Virus record (IMG/VR): IMGVR_UViG_3300017764_000133
Location: 1 to 22,131 of that record
Source: a virus
Reading direction: 5' to 3' (one strand)
Length of the DNA stretch: 22,131 nt
Made by a program: the position numbers and the translations under genes. Positions 16,101 to 21,757 of the stretch are shown piece by piece (the first letter of the stretch is position 1; each line of letters opens with the position of its first letter). The notes under the pieces are model-generated. The model saw only the letters and a list, made by a program, of their open reading frames with translations, had not been told where the DNA came from and ran no database searches.

Positions 16101-18570
16101 TGCTCCTTCAAGTATTACAATAGTTGATGGAGGATCAGGATATTCAAAAGAAGACCCAGGATCAGTAAATATTATAGATGATGGAGTAAATAAAGGATGT
16201 GCATTAACAATAGGTGCAGCAGGAGCTGTAGTAACATCAATTACAGGTAATAAAGCTTACTCACAATCATTTAGAGCATATCAATTTGATGATGATATAC
16301 GAGCATATATGTCTGTTAATTTTATAACTTCTCAAAATACTACTGCTACACTATCTAATTTTAAAGTTGAAGGTCAAGGTGATTTCTTTAATGATCAAGT
16401 AGCTCCAATTTATTTAAATCCACTACAACAAGATCAATGGCAAGTATTAAATACTCAAAGTATATTATTTGATAATTCAGATTATAATCCATTAAATAAT
16501 TTTATAATGCCACAAAGATCAAGTAGTTTTAGATATGCTTTAACTTACGATCAATCACAAACTCAACCAACTGAATTTAATAATTTAGTTACTTGGTCTT
16601 ATGAAAATCAAAGTGTATCAGCTAGTGCACCTAATCCAGCAACTTTAGAGGATAGTAATTATACACAACAATCATATACTTTACCTAGATATAGAGGTAG
16701 TAAATTAAAAAGTTTAGATTATAACTTCTTTACACCTTCAGGAACAGTAGGACCTATTCAAGCACAACCAACAGCTCCTTATAATATAGGATATGGTTAT
16801 TCTTCAAGTGTTGCTATTGAATTCCTTGATGGGGCAACTGGTAGTTATACTGGTGACTTATCATATGGACAAACATCTTGTATTAATAAGAACCCACAAT
16901 ATATAGCTCATTTCCAATCATCATTTTCACCAACAAGTTATTACCAAGCAATGCAGTTTAATATTGATTCATTAATTGAAATACCAATGGATTCTATTAG
17001 TGGTAGTGAAATTACTCCTAATTCAATTGACATTAATGGTGATAATGAAAATAAAAAATCAGTATCAAGTGTATTTGAACCAAGTAGATTAATGCAATTT
17101 ACATTTGATGATTTAACATTTAACAATATTCAATATGGTACAATAGGAGCTGGTCCTTTTAAAATATTAAACTCAGCTACTGTATTTAAAACCATAAATT
17201 CAAATGCTAGAAATTTTGCAGCTGAATCTCAAACATATCAATATCAACAAGCAGGTGTACCTCTTTCACAATCTGTAGTACCTTTAGATGATGTAGGTAC
17301 AATTCAAATGGTAACAGCTAGTAATATTACAGTAACAGCTACTGTACCTACACAAAGTAATGGATTCTTATTAAGTGGTAGTAATTATTACGTAGCAAAT
17401 ATATCAGAATCATTCTTACCATTTGCAACATCACAATCTACAAATGAGCCAACAATTCCACCACCTTATAGGTTAGAATTATCTGGTCCACAATTAGCAT
17501 TATTCCACACTTACAACAAGTTAGTAGAAAGTGGATCTACAAGACAAGATCCCACATGTTTAACACCAGAATCATCATCTACGATATGGGTTAAAGATGG
17601 TTTAGATCCAAGAGATAAAGATAATTATTATTCATGGTACCCAACAGGTTCTAATTGTGGTAATTATGCTGATTATCAAGAACCATTCTTAATAAATAGA
17701 GGTGATATAATTAGAGCAGAAGGTTTAAGAGAAATATTTGTTGAAAATAATAAACCATCTCAATCATTATCATTTAACCAAGAATTTACAGTACTAGAAG
17801 TACAAAATTATAGATACTCAGGATCACAAGGAACATTAGTAAACGGGTCATTTATTAATAATTCATCAATAACACCTCCTGGATCAAGAACTTCAACTGT
17901 AGCAGGACCTGCAACTTTTCCTTTTAATGCGGCAAATCCAAATGATGATGCATTTCAAACAAGTGGAGCAGGTGTAAGTGGATCCGTAACATTAACAACA
18001 ACTTTAACTTCAAAATTTGTTAATACAATAACTGGTGGTTTCTTAACAGCAGGCGCATCCTCAGGTTATGTTGCTGGTGATACTATTACATTAACTGAAG
18101 ATTCATTAAATTCTCAATTTAGTAATGTTTTTGGTAGTGTAATATTAACTTTACAAGGAGCAAATGTTCAAACAGGAACAAGTGGTCCAAATAATGGGTT
18201 TAGATTTAAAGTAGATAAACAATGTTGGAATGGTGGTACAGAAAGATATAATGAACAACCTGAAGGAGGTATAGAATTTGTAGCACCTACATTTTTAAAA
18301 GTAACTCCTGATCCATTAGTAGCATTAAATGGGTTAGATAGTGGGGCAATCACTAAATTTACAGTAAGAAGAGAAGTAGAACAAGATAATAGAGTAATAG
18401 CTAGAGGTGTACAACCACCATCTGGATCAAAAGGAACAAGAACACAATCAGGTGGTGGGTATCTTATACCTAATGATTTAACATTACAACAAAAAGAAAA
18501 TGCTTTAAATATTATCAACCAATTAAGAGCTAAAAACGCATTTCCAGGTAATGATAATACTTCATCGTAA
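10162..18570 (+). CDS. Giant multidomain baseplate/tail protein (2802 residues; tail-protein-I-like, split LamG-like and jelly-roll-like domains)
   Basis: At 2802 residues this is far larger than any T4 wedge protein (gp7 is 1032). Residues ~17-60 and ~110-275 are conserved-looking N-terminal beta domains (SGSFTQNLNNIEFYVYDANK; NPFYLAEISSDRTEIRLKTN). Residues ~600-648 (KRLYHNMAYLVKKKGTVAGL then RQLINIWGVPSTILRINEFG) resemble the helical core of tail protein I/gp7-type wedge proteins. Residues ~694-1260 are a LamG/concanavalin-like domain split by three Gly-rich repeats. Residues ~1417-1515 (IDDDIIQSLGYGAIQEVIAD; FDDSLFKAIKNYVPARTSVS) are a second helical wedge-like block. Residues ~1835-2073 are a jelly-roll-like domain (LIPGQEYLMTYDLNVTAK to TLSNFKVEGQG) holding another module. 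The C-terminal part holds one more. It is probably an outer-baseplate scaffold displaying sugar-binding-like domains. The reading frame is uninterrupted. Confidence 0.7.
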   Translation: MISISSSIAEISPSELFTDGFELQNQTVIPMESFSGSFTQNLNNIEFYVYDANKNIQYSDYDFSNYSIISNNTPGASPAGQSFVPRTTNTNLYERNNNYTSERNSTTKFQSTTDIVAISPEEDVYNAGYTTGKLYGVYNFVNLELSSSIDNPFYLAEISSDRTEIRLKTNYQNNNQIQSGYLSLSRKLEQAQFFDEFYISFGQNEYHIGVNTQLSVPTPGTEDQQYSILIKLYDPLPIKYQLLDELYIVTKTAETKAFQVEYIEDLGNLDDLIQLKGPNTNLKIKDFINNSTTYKNKNELLGTESSGSKDQLLNRLKQDGIVLTPNYSTASFNEFVNFSSAKSRVNNFYEKVGNIQAYEADITSLSNTTSSNSGVTQISSSIASLYTKIEDEISNFDGFEYYQYYNTGSDAYPKTGSSFPLELLSTSSAEVLRWLGSDVENNQYYGGAILSASLYDYDNQNWLWFTIPEFIKEQSNNDNYIDFVNMTGQSFDELWMYTKAITEKLNTTNELDKGVPLSLADDVITSLGYAGYGNNYNNQDNFIGLTGEDNGVYVPSTGSELITQYIAINNGQIANYWQYDYSVQDYVQQLLTAGFPYPIDKVSNEIYKRLYHNMAYLVKKKGTVAGLRQLINIWGVPSTILRINEFGGKNKDQTDDYDLWYNRYSYAYKPVADSYNASSSIVVPWLPLNRNYIAESSSFIVPDGVGFRFKTTGHPSSSFDGNYYSQSLIAKKSDGTADDNFDWTVNLFWTGSQSGSYSGSGNSDYYEYGVMNLIMSGSADDGGTAISEDIYLPFFDGGWWSVLVQRDQHPNAVGLSSGFNSLLATLNSGVGANANPTDCTAGTYTNVSLTGGSGTGAVADIVCAQSGSGTPDPIAITEITLTKTGTGYAVGNQLNIAAGALGSQTLAGTIAVGSITSPSGTYTTAGFPGPNGGGNYPSVTLTTVTGTGAGGDVNVVTNDQGGITSITVDTIGSGYATGNQVSIAAGDLGGGTVIGPLETPLSYAGAGTLFPVGTYTYENTSGGTLTQTAGTDGDNLSIRFTVDVVNTLPASVEVLMPGFGYAGNCVFQIPNNAVVGNSAVNVSVPSAAISANSEAITITLQASDINATSDAAAIVLTAADLANGDNGRATNYTLFAKNKIYDGNDGNSIGFEGSASISTGGGAGSGALYGSGLYGSGVYGTYISSSVNKAWNMFGTVAVPDGVHIGGALTGVEIAGIGTNNFLAQEPGKIFSGSFQEFRYYSHDISESVFNDFVMNPESIEGNFITGSESSFDIVNFRAPLGNELTNFFTASQGVTSSNVTTFLTSSHPAVTASAPEYITASFIDTATDTYDRYSWIQYQNTAVRTFSEPNTETYFLDQPAVGIRNRISNKIQATSNLNFGNVLSNQVSIQKDPFISQSYTENINTLEVAFSPTSEIDDDIIQSLGYGAIQEVIADPRFRSSSDDIYPGLRKIADDYFRKYIGSDPYDYIRLIKYFDDSLFKAIKNYVPARTSVSTGIVIKQNLLERNRYREPQMDIVTTQSYATTNVPLTYKNLMLSGSIYSQSVIVGIEGGAGGPYNQYNTLETGSIIFQADGPTSNVSYAASKENNFLYRFGDFLQPDAANTGVVVDLGDNTTSGDVTQGPFFTVNKSIRTPLYWNPAYTVGNTPGDFTIKIYSDKRGLIYEAADRQTATNPAGQLLYTDRFQTQIVYAEMHPGERLRLFFNPDSATVITNDGTQAVLSFGNSKDIFNLYDGTPLLNSASINLPMSQQGYFANEVTTLGTITSSFIDNEEQFYNGELSGSNFNTFTYSSSYVSPYNPYARVSKNSTGSAAFQSLLPVVDLSAAYISASEGVGGGSSGVTTLSSQTATGFTSTAGSTDSSTVSFLVSRSLIPGQEYLMTYDLNVTAKTSPGNVGISAFNESPTGGYFSENGIGFGNVKGQVDSFSGQGGGLGYTTGVKDTIPATFISASVGQEIQPFTGTAAEGSGLRVNIGSVDGSGAPSSITIVDGGSGYSKEDPGSVNIIDDGVNKGCALTIGAAGAVVTSITGNKAYSQSFRAYQFDDDIRAYMSVNFITSQNTTATLSNFKVEGQGDFFNDQVAPIYLNPLQQDQWQVLNTQSILFDNSDYNPLNNFIMPQRSSSFRYALTYDQSQTQPTEFNNLVTWSYENQSVSASAPNPATLEDSNYTQQSYTLPRYRGSKLKSLDYNFFTPSGTVGPIQAQPTAPYNIGYGYSSSVAIEFLDGATGSYTGDLSYGQTSCINKNPQYIAHFQSSFSPTSYYQAMQFNIDSLIEIPMDSISGSEITPNSIDINGDNENKKSVSSVFEPSRLMQFTFDDLTFNNIQYGTIGAGPFKILNSATVFKTINSNARNFAAESQTYQYQQAGVPLSQSVVPLDDVGTIQMVTASNITVTATVPTQSNGFLLSGSNYYVANISESFLPFATSQSTNEPTIPPPYRLELSGPQLALFHTYNKLVESGSTRQDPTCLTPESSSTIWVKDGLDPRDKDNYYSWYPTGSNCGNYADYQEPFLINRGDIIRAEGLREIFVENNKPSQSLSFNQEFTVLEVQNYRYSGSQGTLVNGSFINNSSITPPGSRTSTVAGPATFPFNAANPNDDAFQTSGAGVSGSVTLTTTLTSKFVNTITGGFLTAGASSGYVAGDTITLTEDSLNSQFSNVFGSVILTLQGANVQTGTSGPNNGFRFKVDKQCWNGGTERYNEQPEGGIEFVAPTFLKVTPDPLVALNGLDSGAITKFTVRREVEQDNRVIARGVQPPSGSKGTRTQSGGGYLIPNDLTLQQKENALNIINQLRAKNAFPGNDNTSS
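12685..13428 (+). repeat. Three tandem ~87-codon Gly-rich beta repeats inserted in a LamG-like domain
   Basis: Three in-frame units each begin with G-T-Y (residues 842, 920, 1013) and carry a core at 885-894 (GTGYAVGNQL), 972-981 (GSGYATGNQV) and 1058-1066 (GFGYAGNCV). The core GY positions are 87 and 86 residues apart. Units 1 and 2 are also related at DNA level (GCAGCAGGTG...TTAGGA at 12850 and 13111, 261 bases apart), while unit 3 is more diverged. They lie between WWSVLVQRDQHPNA (799-812) and NYTLFAKNKIYDG (1131-1143), which look like adjacent strands of one lectin-like fold. Confidence 0.75.
16033..16248 (+). repeat. Single Gly-rich module copy in the jelly-roll-like domain of the giant protein
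   Basis: Residues ~1958-2029 contain FTGTAAEGSGLRVNIGSVDG, SSITIVDGGSGYSKEDPGSV and NIIDDGVNKGCALTIGAAGA. The order is the same as in the other copies: beta strand, then ITI/ITV-x-x-x-G-S-G-Y, then a strand and a final A-x-V-T-S-I-T-G. The flanks (TIPATFISASVGQ before, YSQSFRAYQFDDDIRAYMSV after) look like consecutive strands of the surrounding beta domain. Confidence 0.6.
17971..18180 (+). repeat. Diverged Gly-rich module copy near the C-terminus of the giant protein
   Basis: Residues ~2604-2673 read GVSGSVTLTTTLTSKFVNTI, then GGFLTAGASSGYVAGDTITL and a strand SVILTLQGANV. The core S-G-Y-V-A-G-D-T-I-T-L matches the pattern of the other copies. It lies between FTVLEVQNYRYSGSQ and TFLKVTPDPLVALNGLDSGA, which read like parts of one beta domain. 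Boundaries are approximate. Confidence 0.5.
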
Positions 18571-18616
18571 GATGTAGAATGTTTATTATAGCTTGGAATA
18601 GAAACTAAAAAATTAT

Positions 18617-18629
18617 ATATTTATAACTA
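18617..18629 (+). promoter_or_regulatory. Candidate phage late promoter upstream of the third structural operon
   Basis: ATATTTATAA at 18617-18626 is followed by CTAAAA, in the 72-base gap after the giant gene, which is the longest gap in the window. The octamer TATAACTA (18622-18629) differs from T4 TATAAATA at one position. T4-like spacing would give a leader of about 8 bases before the ATG at 18643. The rest of the gap (18571-18610) shows no G+C-rich hairpin with a T run, so no terminator is called. Confidence 0.65.
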
Positions 18630-18642
18630 AAATAACACAGTA

Positions 18643-19326
18643 ATGGGATATTTAAATAACCAAATTATAACAGTTGATGCAATATTAACTAAAAAAGGAA
18701 GAGAATTACTAGCAAAAGGTGATGGTTCCTTTAATATAACTCAATTTGCTTTATCTGATGATGAAGTAGATTACACATTATACAACCCTAACCATCCTTC
18801 AGGATCAGCATTTTATGGTGAAGCAATTGAAAATATGCCTTTACTAGAAGCATTCCCAGATGAAGCACAAATGATGAAATATAAATTGGTTACTTTACCA
18901 AGACAAACTGCTAAGATGCCTATTTTAGCTGGATCAGGAATTGGCCCATTATTAAAAATCCCACAATTATCATCAGAAACAATAACACCAGAAACATTAA
19001 ATTATCTAAATGGAACTAATTTTGAGCCATCAGGATATTCATTTACTATTTCAGATGTAAGAGTTACTTCACAATTTTTTGGTAACGGGGTTAAGTCAGC
19101 AGCCGCACTAGCGTTAGCAGCACAAAATGCTAATCAAACTATAACAAATGGTACAGCAACTTCTCAAACAGTAATAGGTACTAATTGTACGATTGTAGCT
19201 ACAGGAGTTAATACATTATTTGGATCTAATAATGTTTTATATGCTACACTAGTAGTAATAGGACAAGACTCAGGAGCAAGAGCGTCAGTTCCATTACAAA
19301 TAACTAAAACAACAACAGCATCTTAA
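18643..19326 (+). CDS. Conserved phage structural protein, probable tail component
   Basis: This is a 227-residue protein. The N-terminal block (MGYLNNQIITVDAILTKKGR, ELLAKGDGSFNITQFALSDD, EVDYTLYNPNHPSGSAFYGE) resembles a structural protein that recurs beside tail genes in marine T4-like phages. I know it by pattern only, not by an established function. A short middle part (MMKYKLVTLPRQTAKMPILA) leads to a ~80-residue Ala/Thr/Asn-rich beta domain (TSQTVIGTNCTIVATGVNTL; VVIGQDSGARASVPLQITK). No membrane segment or signal peptide. It is the first gene after the third candidate late promoter, followed 11 bases later by the paralogous tail pair. The start is preceded by AAATAACACAGTA, with no Shine-Dalgarno sequence. 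Confidence 0.7.
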   Translation: MGYLNNQIITVDAILTKKGRELLAKGDGSFNITQFALSDDEVDYTLYNPNHPSGSAFYGEAIENMPLLEAFPDEAQMMKYKLVTLPRQTAKMPILAGSGIGPLLKIPQLSSETITPETLNYLNGTNFEPSGYSFTISDVRVTSQFFGNGVKSAAALALAAQNANQTITNGTATSQTVIGTNCTIVATGVNTLFGSNNVLYATLVVIGQDSGARASVPLQITKTTTAS

Positions 19327-19337
19327 ATAAATAAACC

Positions 19338-20435
19338 ATGGCAGACGAAACAACATCAAGAACCACATCAGTAGCAAGTTTAAGAGGTGCTTATATACCA
19401 TTAGATGCCTCAGATAAAGTATTAAGTACTGATTCTGTAACAGCTGCAATGTGGAGTGATAATACACCAACATTACAAGTATTCCAAACAAGTTCAGCTC
19501 AAGTAACAAGTGCTGTAAAAGAATATTATACATCAGTATATCAAACAGCTTCAACAGGAGTAACAGCAGCAATTCAATTTGACATTGCTTATAATGATAT
19601 AGTAGGTAGTGGTAGTGCACCATTAAACCCATTAGTTGTAGGTACTACACCTTCAAGAATAAATTATGGTTCATATAGAAATTTAGTATTAGGAGATGAA
19701 AATGCTTCATTTATATTTGGTAGCCAAACATCATCTTATTTTTATTGTTTACCAATTGAAAGAGCAAGATATAAGCAAGCTATTTTACCTGGAACCTGGA
19801 CATTAAATATATCAGGATCAGCTAATGAATTATCATTAACTGATGATAGTAAAGTAAATACAGTCGCTCAATTTTCAGACGCTGGAAGATATTATAACAT
19901 AATTTCAGGATCAGCAGGAGCAGTTAGAACAACATCTGACCAAACAGACGTAAATGGATGGACCCTTAATTCAGGATCGTATGGTTGGATTTTACCAGAT
20001 GTAGATTTATTAATTTTAAGTGGAGAAGCTTTAGATGCAGCAGCTGCAGATGGAGGTATAGCTTTAGGTACAGTTAGATCAAATGGTTCTTGGGATGATA
20101 ACTCAGCAAAAATAGTAAATGCTTTAGGTGTAGCAGGTAAATTTGGAACAGCTACAAAAGGGTTTACATTAAATTCAAAAGAAGATTTATCATCTGATTT
20201 TATATTTTGTAGAGCAAAATCACAAGAATACAATTATTCATCTAATCCATCATTTATATCAAGCTCAACAGGAGCAATATTATTCGATTCATTCATAGAT
20301 AACCCAACAACTTACATTACAACAGTAGGTCTATATAATCAGTCACAAGAATTATTAGCAGTAGCTAAATTATCTAGACCATTAGAAAAAGATTTTACTA
20401 AAGAATTACTTGTAAGAGTTAAACTTGATTTCTAG
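19338..20435 (+). CDS. Tail structural protein, paralog A
   Basis: This is a 365-residue beta-rich protein. The C-terminus YITTVGLYNQSQELLAVAKL followed by SRPLEKDFTKELLVRVKLDF is a conserved closing domain. The same order of blocks appears in the neighbour at 20441: an aromatic Y-Y segment near residue 55, FGSQTSSYFYCLPIERARY in the middle, YGWILPDVDLLILSG, then a strand pair ending Q/N-E-Y/F-x-Y-S/T-x-N-P-S. The two are therefore duplicates that have diverged. Paralog A has no Gly-rich insert and so shows what the uninterrupted C-terminal domain looks like (NYSSNPSFISSSTGAILFDS, then FIDNPTTYITTVGLYN). Such proteins accompany baseplate genes in marine T4-like phages and probably form a tail or baseplate appendage. 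The exact location is unknown. The next gene starts 5 bases after its stop. Confidence 0.68.
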   Translation: MADETTSRTTSVASLRGAYIPLDASDKVLSTDSVTAAMWSDNTPTLQVFQTSSAQVTSAVKEYYTSVYQTASTGVTAAIQFDIAYNDIVGSGSAPLNPLVVGTTPSRINYGSYRNLVLGDENASFIFGSQTSSYFYCLPIERARYKQAILPGTWTLNISGSANELSLTDDSKVNTVAQFSDAGRYYNIISGSAGAVRTTSDQTDVNGWTLNSGSYGWILPDVDLLILSGEALDAAAADGGIALGTVRSNGSWDDNSAKIVNALGVAGKFGTATKGFTLNSKEDLSSDFIFCRAKSQEYNYSSNPSFISSSTGAILFDSFIDNPTTYITTVGLYNQSQELLAVAKLSRPLEKDFTKELLVRVKLDF

Positions 20436-20440
20436 GATGG

Positions 20441-21754
20441 ATGGCAGTATTCAAACAATTTAATACAAACGAGGTAGTAATAACTCCTTTCACTGCTAAT
20501 AAGCGATTTCATTTTAGTAGTAGTCAAGTTTCTGCTTCTGATGTTGGGATTGAATATTATCAAGGTATACAAGGTGCTTATACATCAGGATCAAACCCAA
20601 CAGGATTTACCACAGTATTAGATAAAGTATTAGTATTTAATAGTACTAAACAATTATATTATTCTAATTTTTTAACTTCATCAACAGGTGATAATTTACC
20701 TTCTCAAAGTTTAATCCCAGGAGCAACACCAGCATATAATAGAAATGTAGGTATAACTACGGGTCCTAGATTTGATAATTTTTTACAATCATCACTGTCA
20801 CAATCAAGATATTTTGCACAATTTTCATCTTCAACAGCTATAAATGGACCATCAGTAATCTCAATACCATCAAAACTATTTGGTGAAAAAATACCATGTG
20901 AACAATTTCAATTTGAATATACATCATCTGATTTTACTCATAGTTTAGTTAAAGATGATGGTGAAGGAAATTTATTAGCACAACAAACAGATGCAGCAGG
21001 TGGATTTAGTGTAACACATAGTGTAGGACAAATATTTTATTCTCAAGGAATAGCAGTATTAACAGGAGGACCAGATGACCCAGGTCAATTAAGATTATTA
21101 GGGTCACAAGTAGGTTATAAAGATAACATGACTTCTCAAATGAATTCATCTTCAATACAATTCTCATCCTCAATTACAATTAGAGAAAATCAATATAAAT
21201 GTGTAATTAGAGATAATGAATTTTCATATACAACTAATCCATCATCTTTAAGACCATCAGGTGAAGTTTCATTAGCTGAAAATGCTTTATTACCATCAAC
21301 AGATATAACAAATGTTTCACCAGTACAAGGTACTTATACACTTATAGGTAATGGAGCAGGTGCTTCAGTAATAACAACAGTATCTGGTGTAGGAACAGGA
21401 TTAATACTAACAGTAGTAGTAGGTGCTGATAGTACAATATCAACAATAACAGCTACTAGTGCTGGTAGAGGATATAATTATGGAGATGTAGTAACATTTC
21501 CTGGTTCACTAATAGGGGGTAACAATACAGTAACTATCACATTTGCAGTAGGAAATTTAATGGCAACTACATTTGAGGAAAATCCAAATGAAGTATACTA
21601 TGACTTTTGTACTGGATCTTATTTTAGCCCTTATATAACACAAGTAGGTTTATATAATGAAGCTAATCAATTAGTAGTTGTAGGCAAATTATCAAGACCT
21701 ATACCTATATCCCTTCAAACGGATACTACTTTTGTAGTTAATTTTGATACATAA
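20441..21754 (+). CDS. Tail structural protein, paralog B, with an inserted Gly-rich module
   Basis: This 437-residue protein is related along its length to the protein at 19338. Shared blocks are EYYQGIQGAYTSGSNPTGF, FGEKIPCEQFQFEYTSSDF, VGQIFYSQGIAVLTGG, ENQYKCVIRDNEFSYTTNPS and the closing ITQVGLYNEANQLVVVGKLS plus RPIP. It is ~70 residues longer, and the extra length is nearly all one Gly-rich module at ~297-370, placed between DNEFSYTTNPSSLRPSGEV and the closing domain. GGATGG upstream of the ATG (TTCTAGGATGGATGG) gives the only purine-rich element near a start in this window. Its spacing is short for a Shine-Dalgarno sequence. Role inferred as for paralog A: a tail or baseplate surface component, with the module probably exposed. 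Confidence 0.68.
   Translation: MAVFKQFNTNEVVITPFTANKRFHFSSSQVSASDVGIEYYQGIQGAYTSGSNPTGFTTVLDKVLVFNSTKQLYYSNFLTSSTGDNLPSQSLIPGATPAYNRNVGITTGPRFDNFLQSSLSQSRYFAQFSSSTAINGPSVISIPSKLFGEKIPCEQFQFEYTSSDFTHSLVKDDGEGNLLAQQTDAAGGFSVTHSVGQIFYSQGIAVLTGGPDDPGQLRLLGSQVGYKDNMTSQMNSSSIQFSSSITIRENQYKCVIRDNEFSYTTNPSSLRPSGEVSLAENALLPSTDITNVSPVQGTYTLIGNGAGASVITTVSGVGTGLILTVVVGADSTISTITATSAGRGYNYGDVVTFPGSLIGGNNTVTITFAVGNLMATTFEENPNEVYYDFCTGSYFSPYITQVGLYNEANQLVVVGKLSRPIPISLQTDTTFVVNFDT
21329..21550 (+). repeat. Gly-rich G-x-G-Y module inserted in tail paralog B
   Basis: Residues ~297-370 run GTYTLIGNGAGASVITTVSG, VGTGLILTVVVGADSTISTI, TATSAGRGYNYGDVVTFPGS and LIGGNNTVTITFAVG. It begins with G-T-Y like the tandem units in the giant protein and carries the core G-R-G-Y-N-Y-G-D. 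The neighbouring paralog at 19338 lacks it at the equivalent place, which is the clearest evidence that it is an insertion. Confidence 0.7.
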
Positions 21755-21757
21755 CAT

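Noticed and set aside
17700-18570. Possible diversity-generating retroelement target in the C-terminus of the giant protein
   Set aside because: No reverse transcriptase or template repeat is visible in the window, and the region is explained by a module copy and beta strands rather than a C-type-lectin variable region.
18571-18616. Possible terminator after the giant gene
   Set aside because: No G+C-rich stem with a T run is visible; the short A/T pairings are too weak to call.
19294-19632. Antisense open frame of 112 codons across the junction of two structural genes
   Set aside because: Its product is almost entirely Leu/Tyr/His runs, as expected from reading AT-rich coding sequence backwards; both + strand genes have clear protein patterns.
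7540-20600. Frequent TCAGGATCA words across the structural genes
   Set aside because: They encode the Ser-Gly-Ser linker common in these proteins using the locally preferred codons; irregular spacing and fixed reading frame argue against a DNA-level signal.
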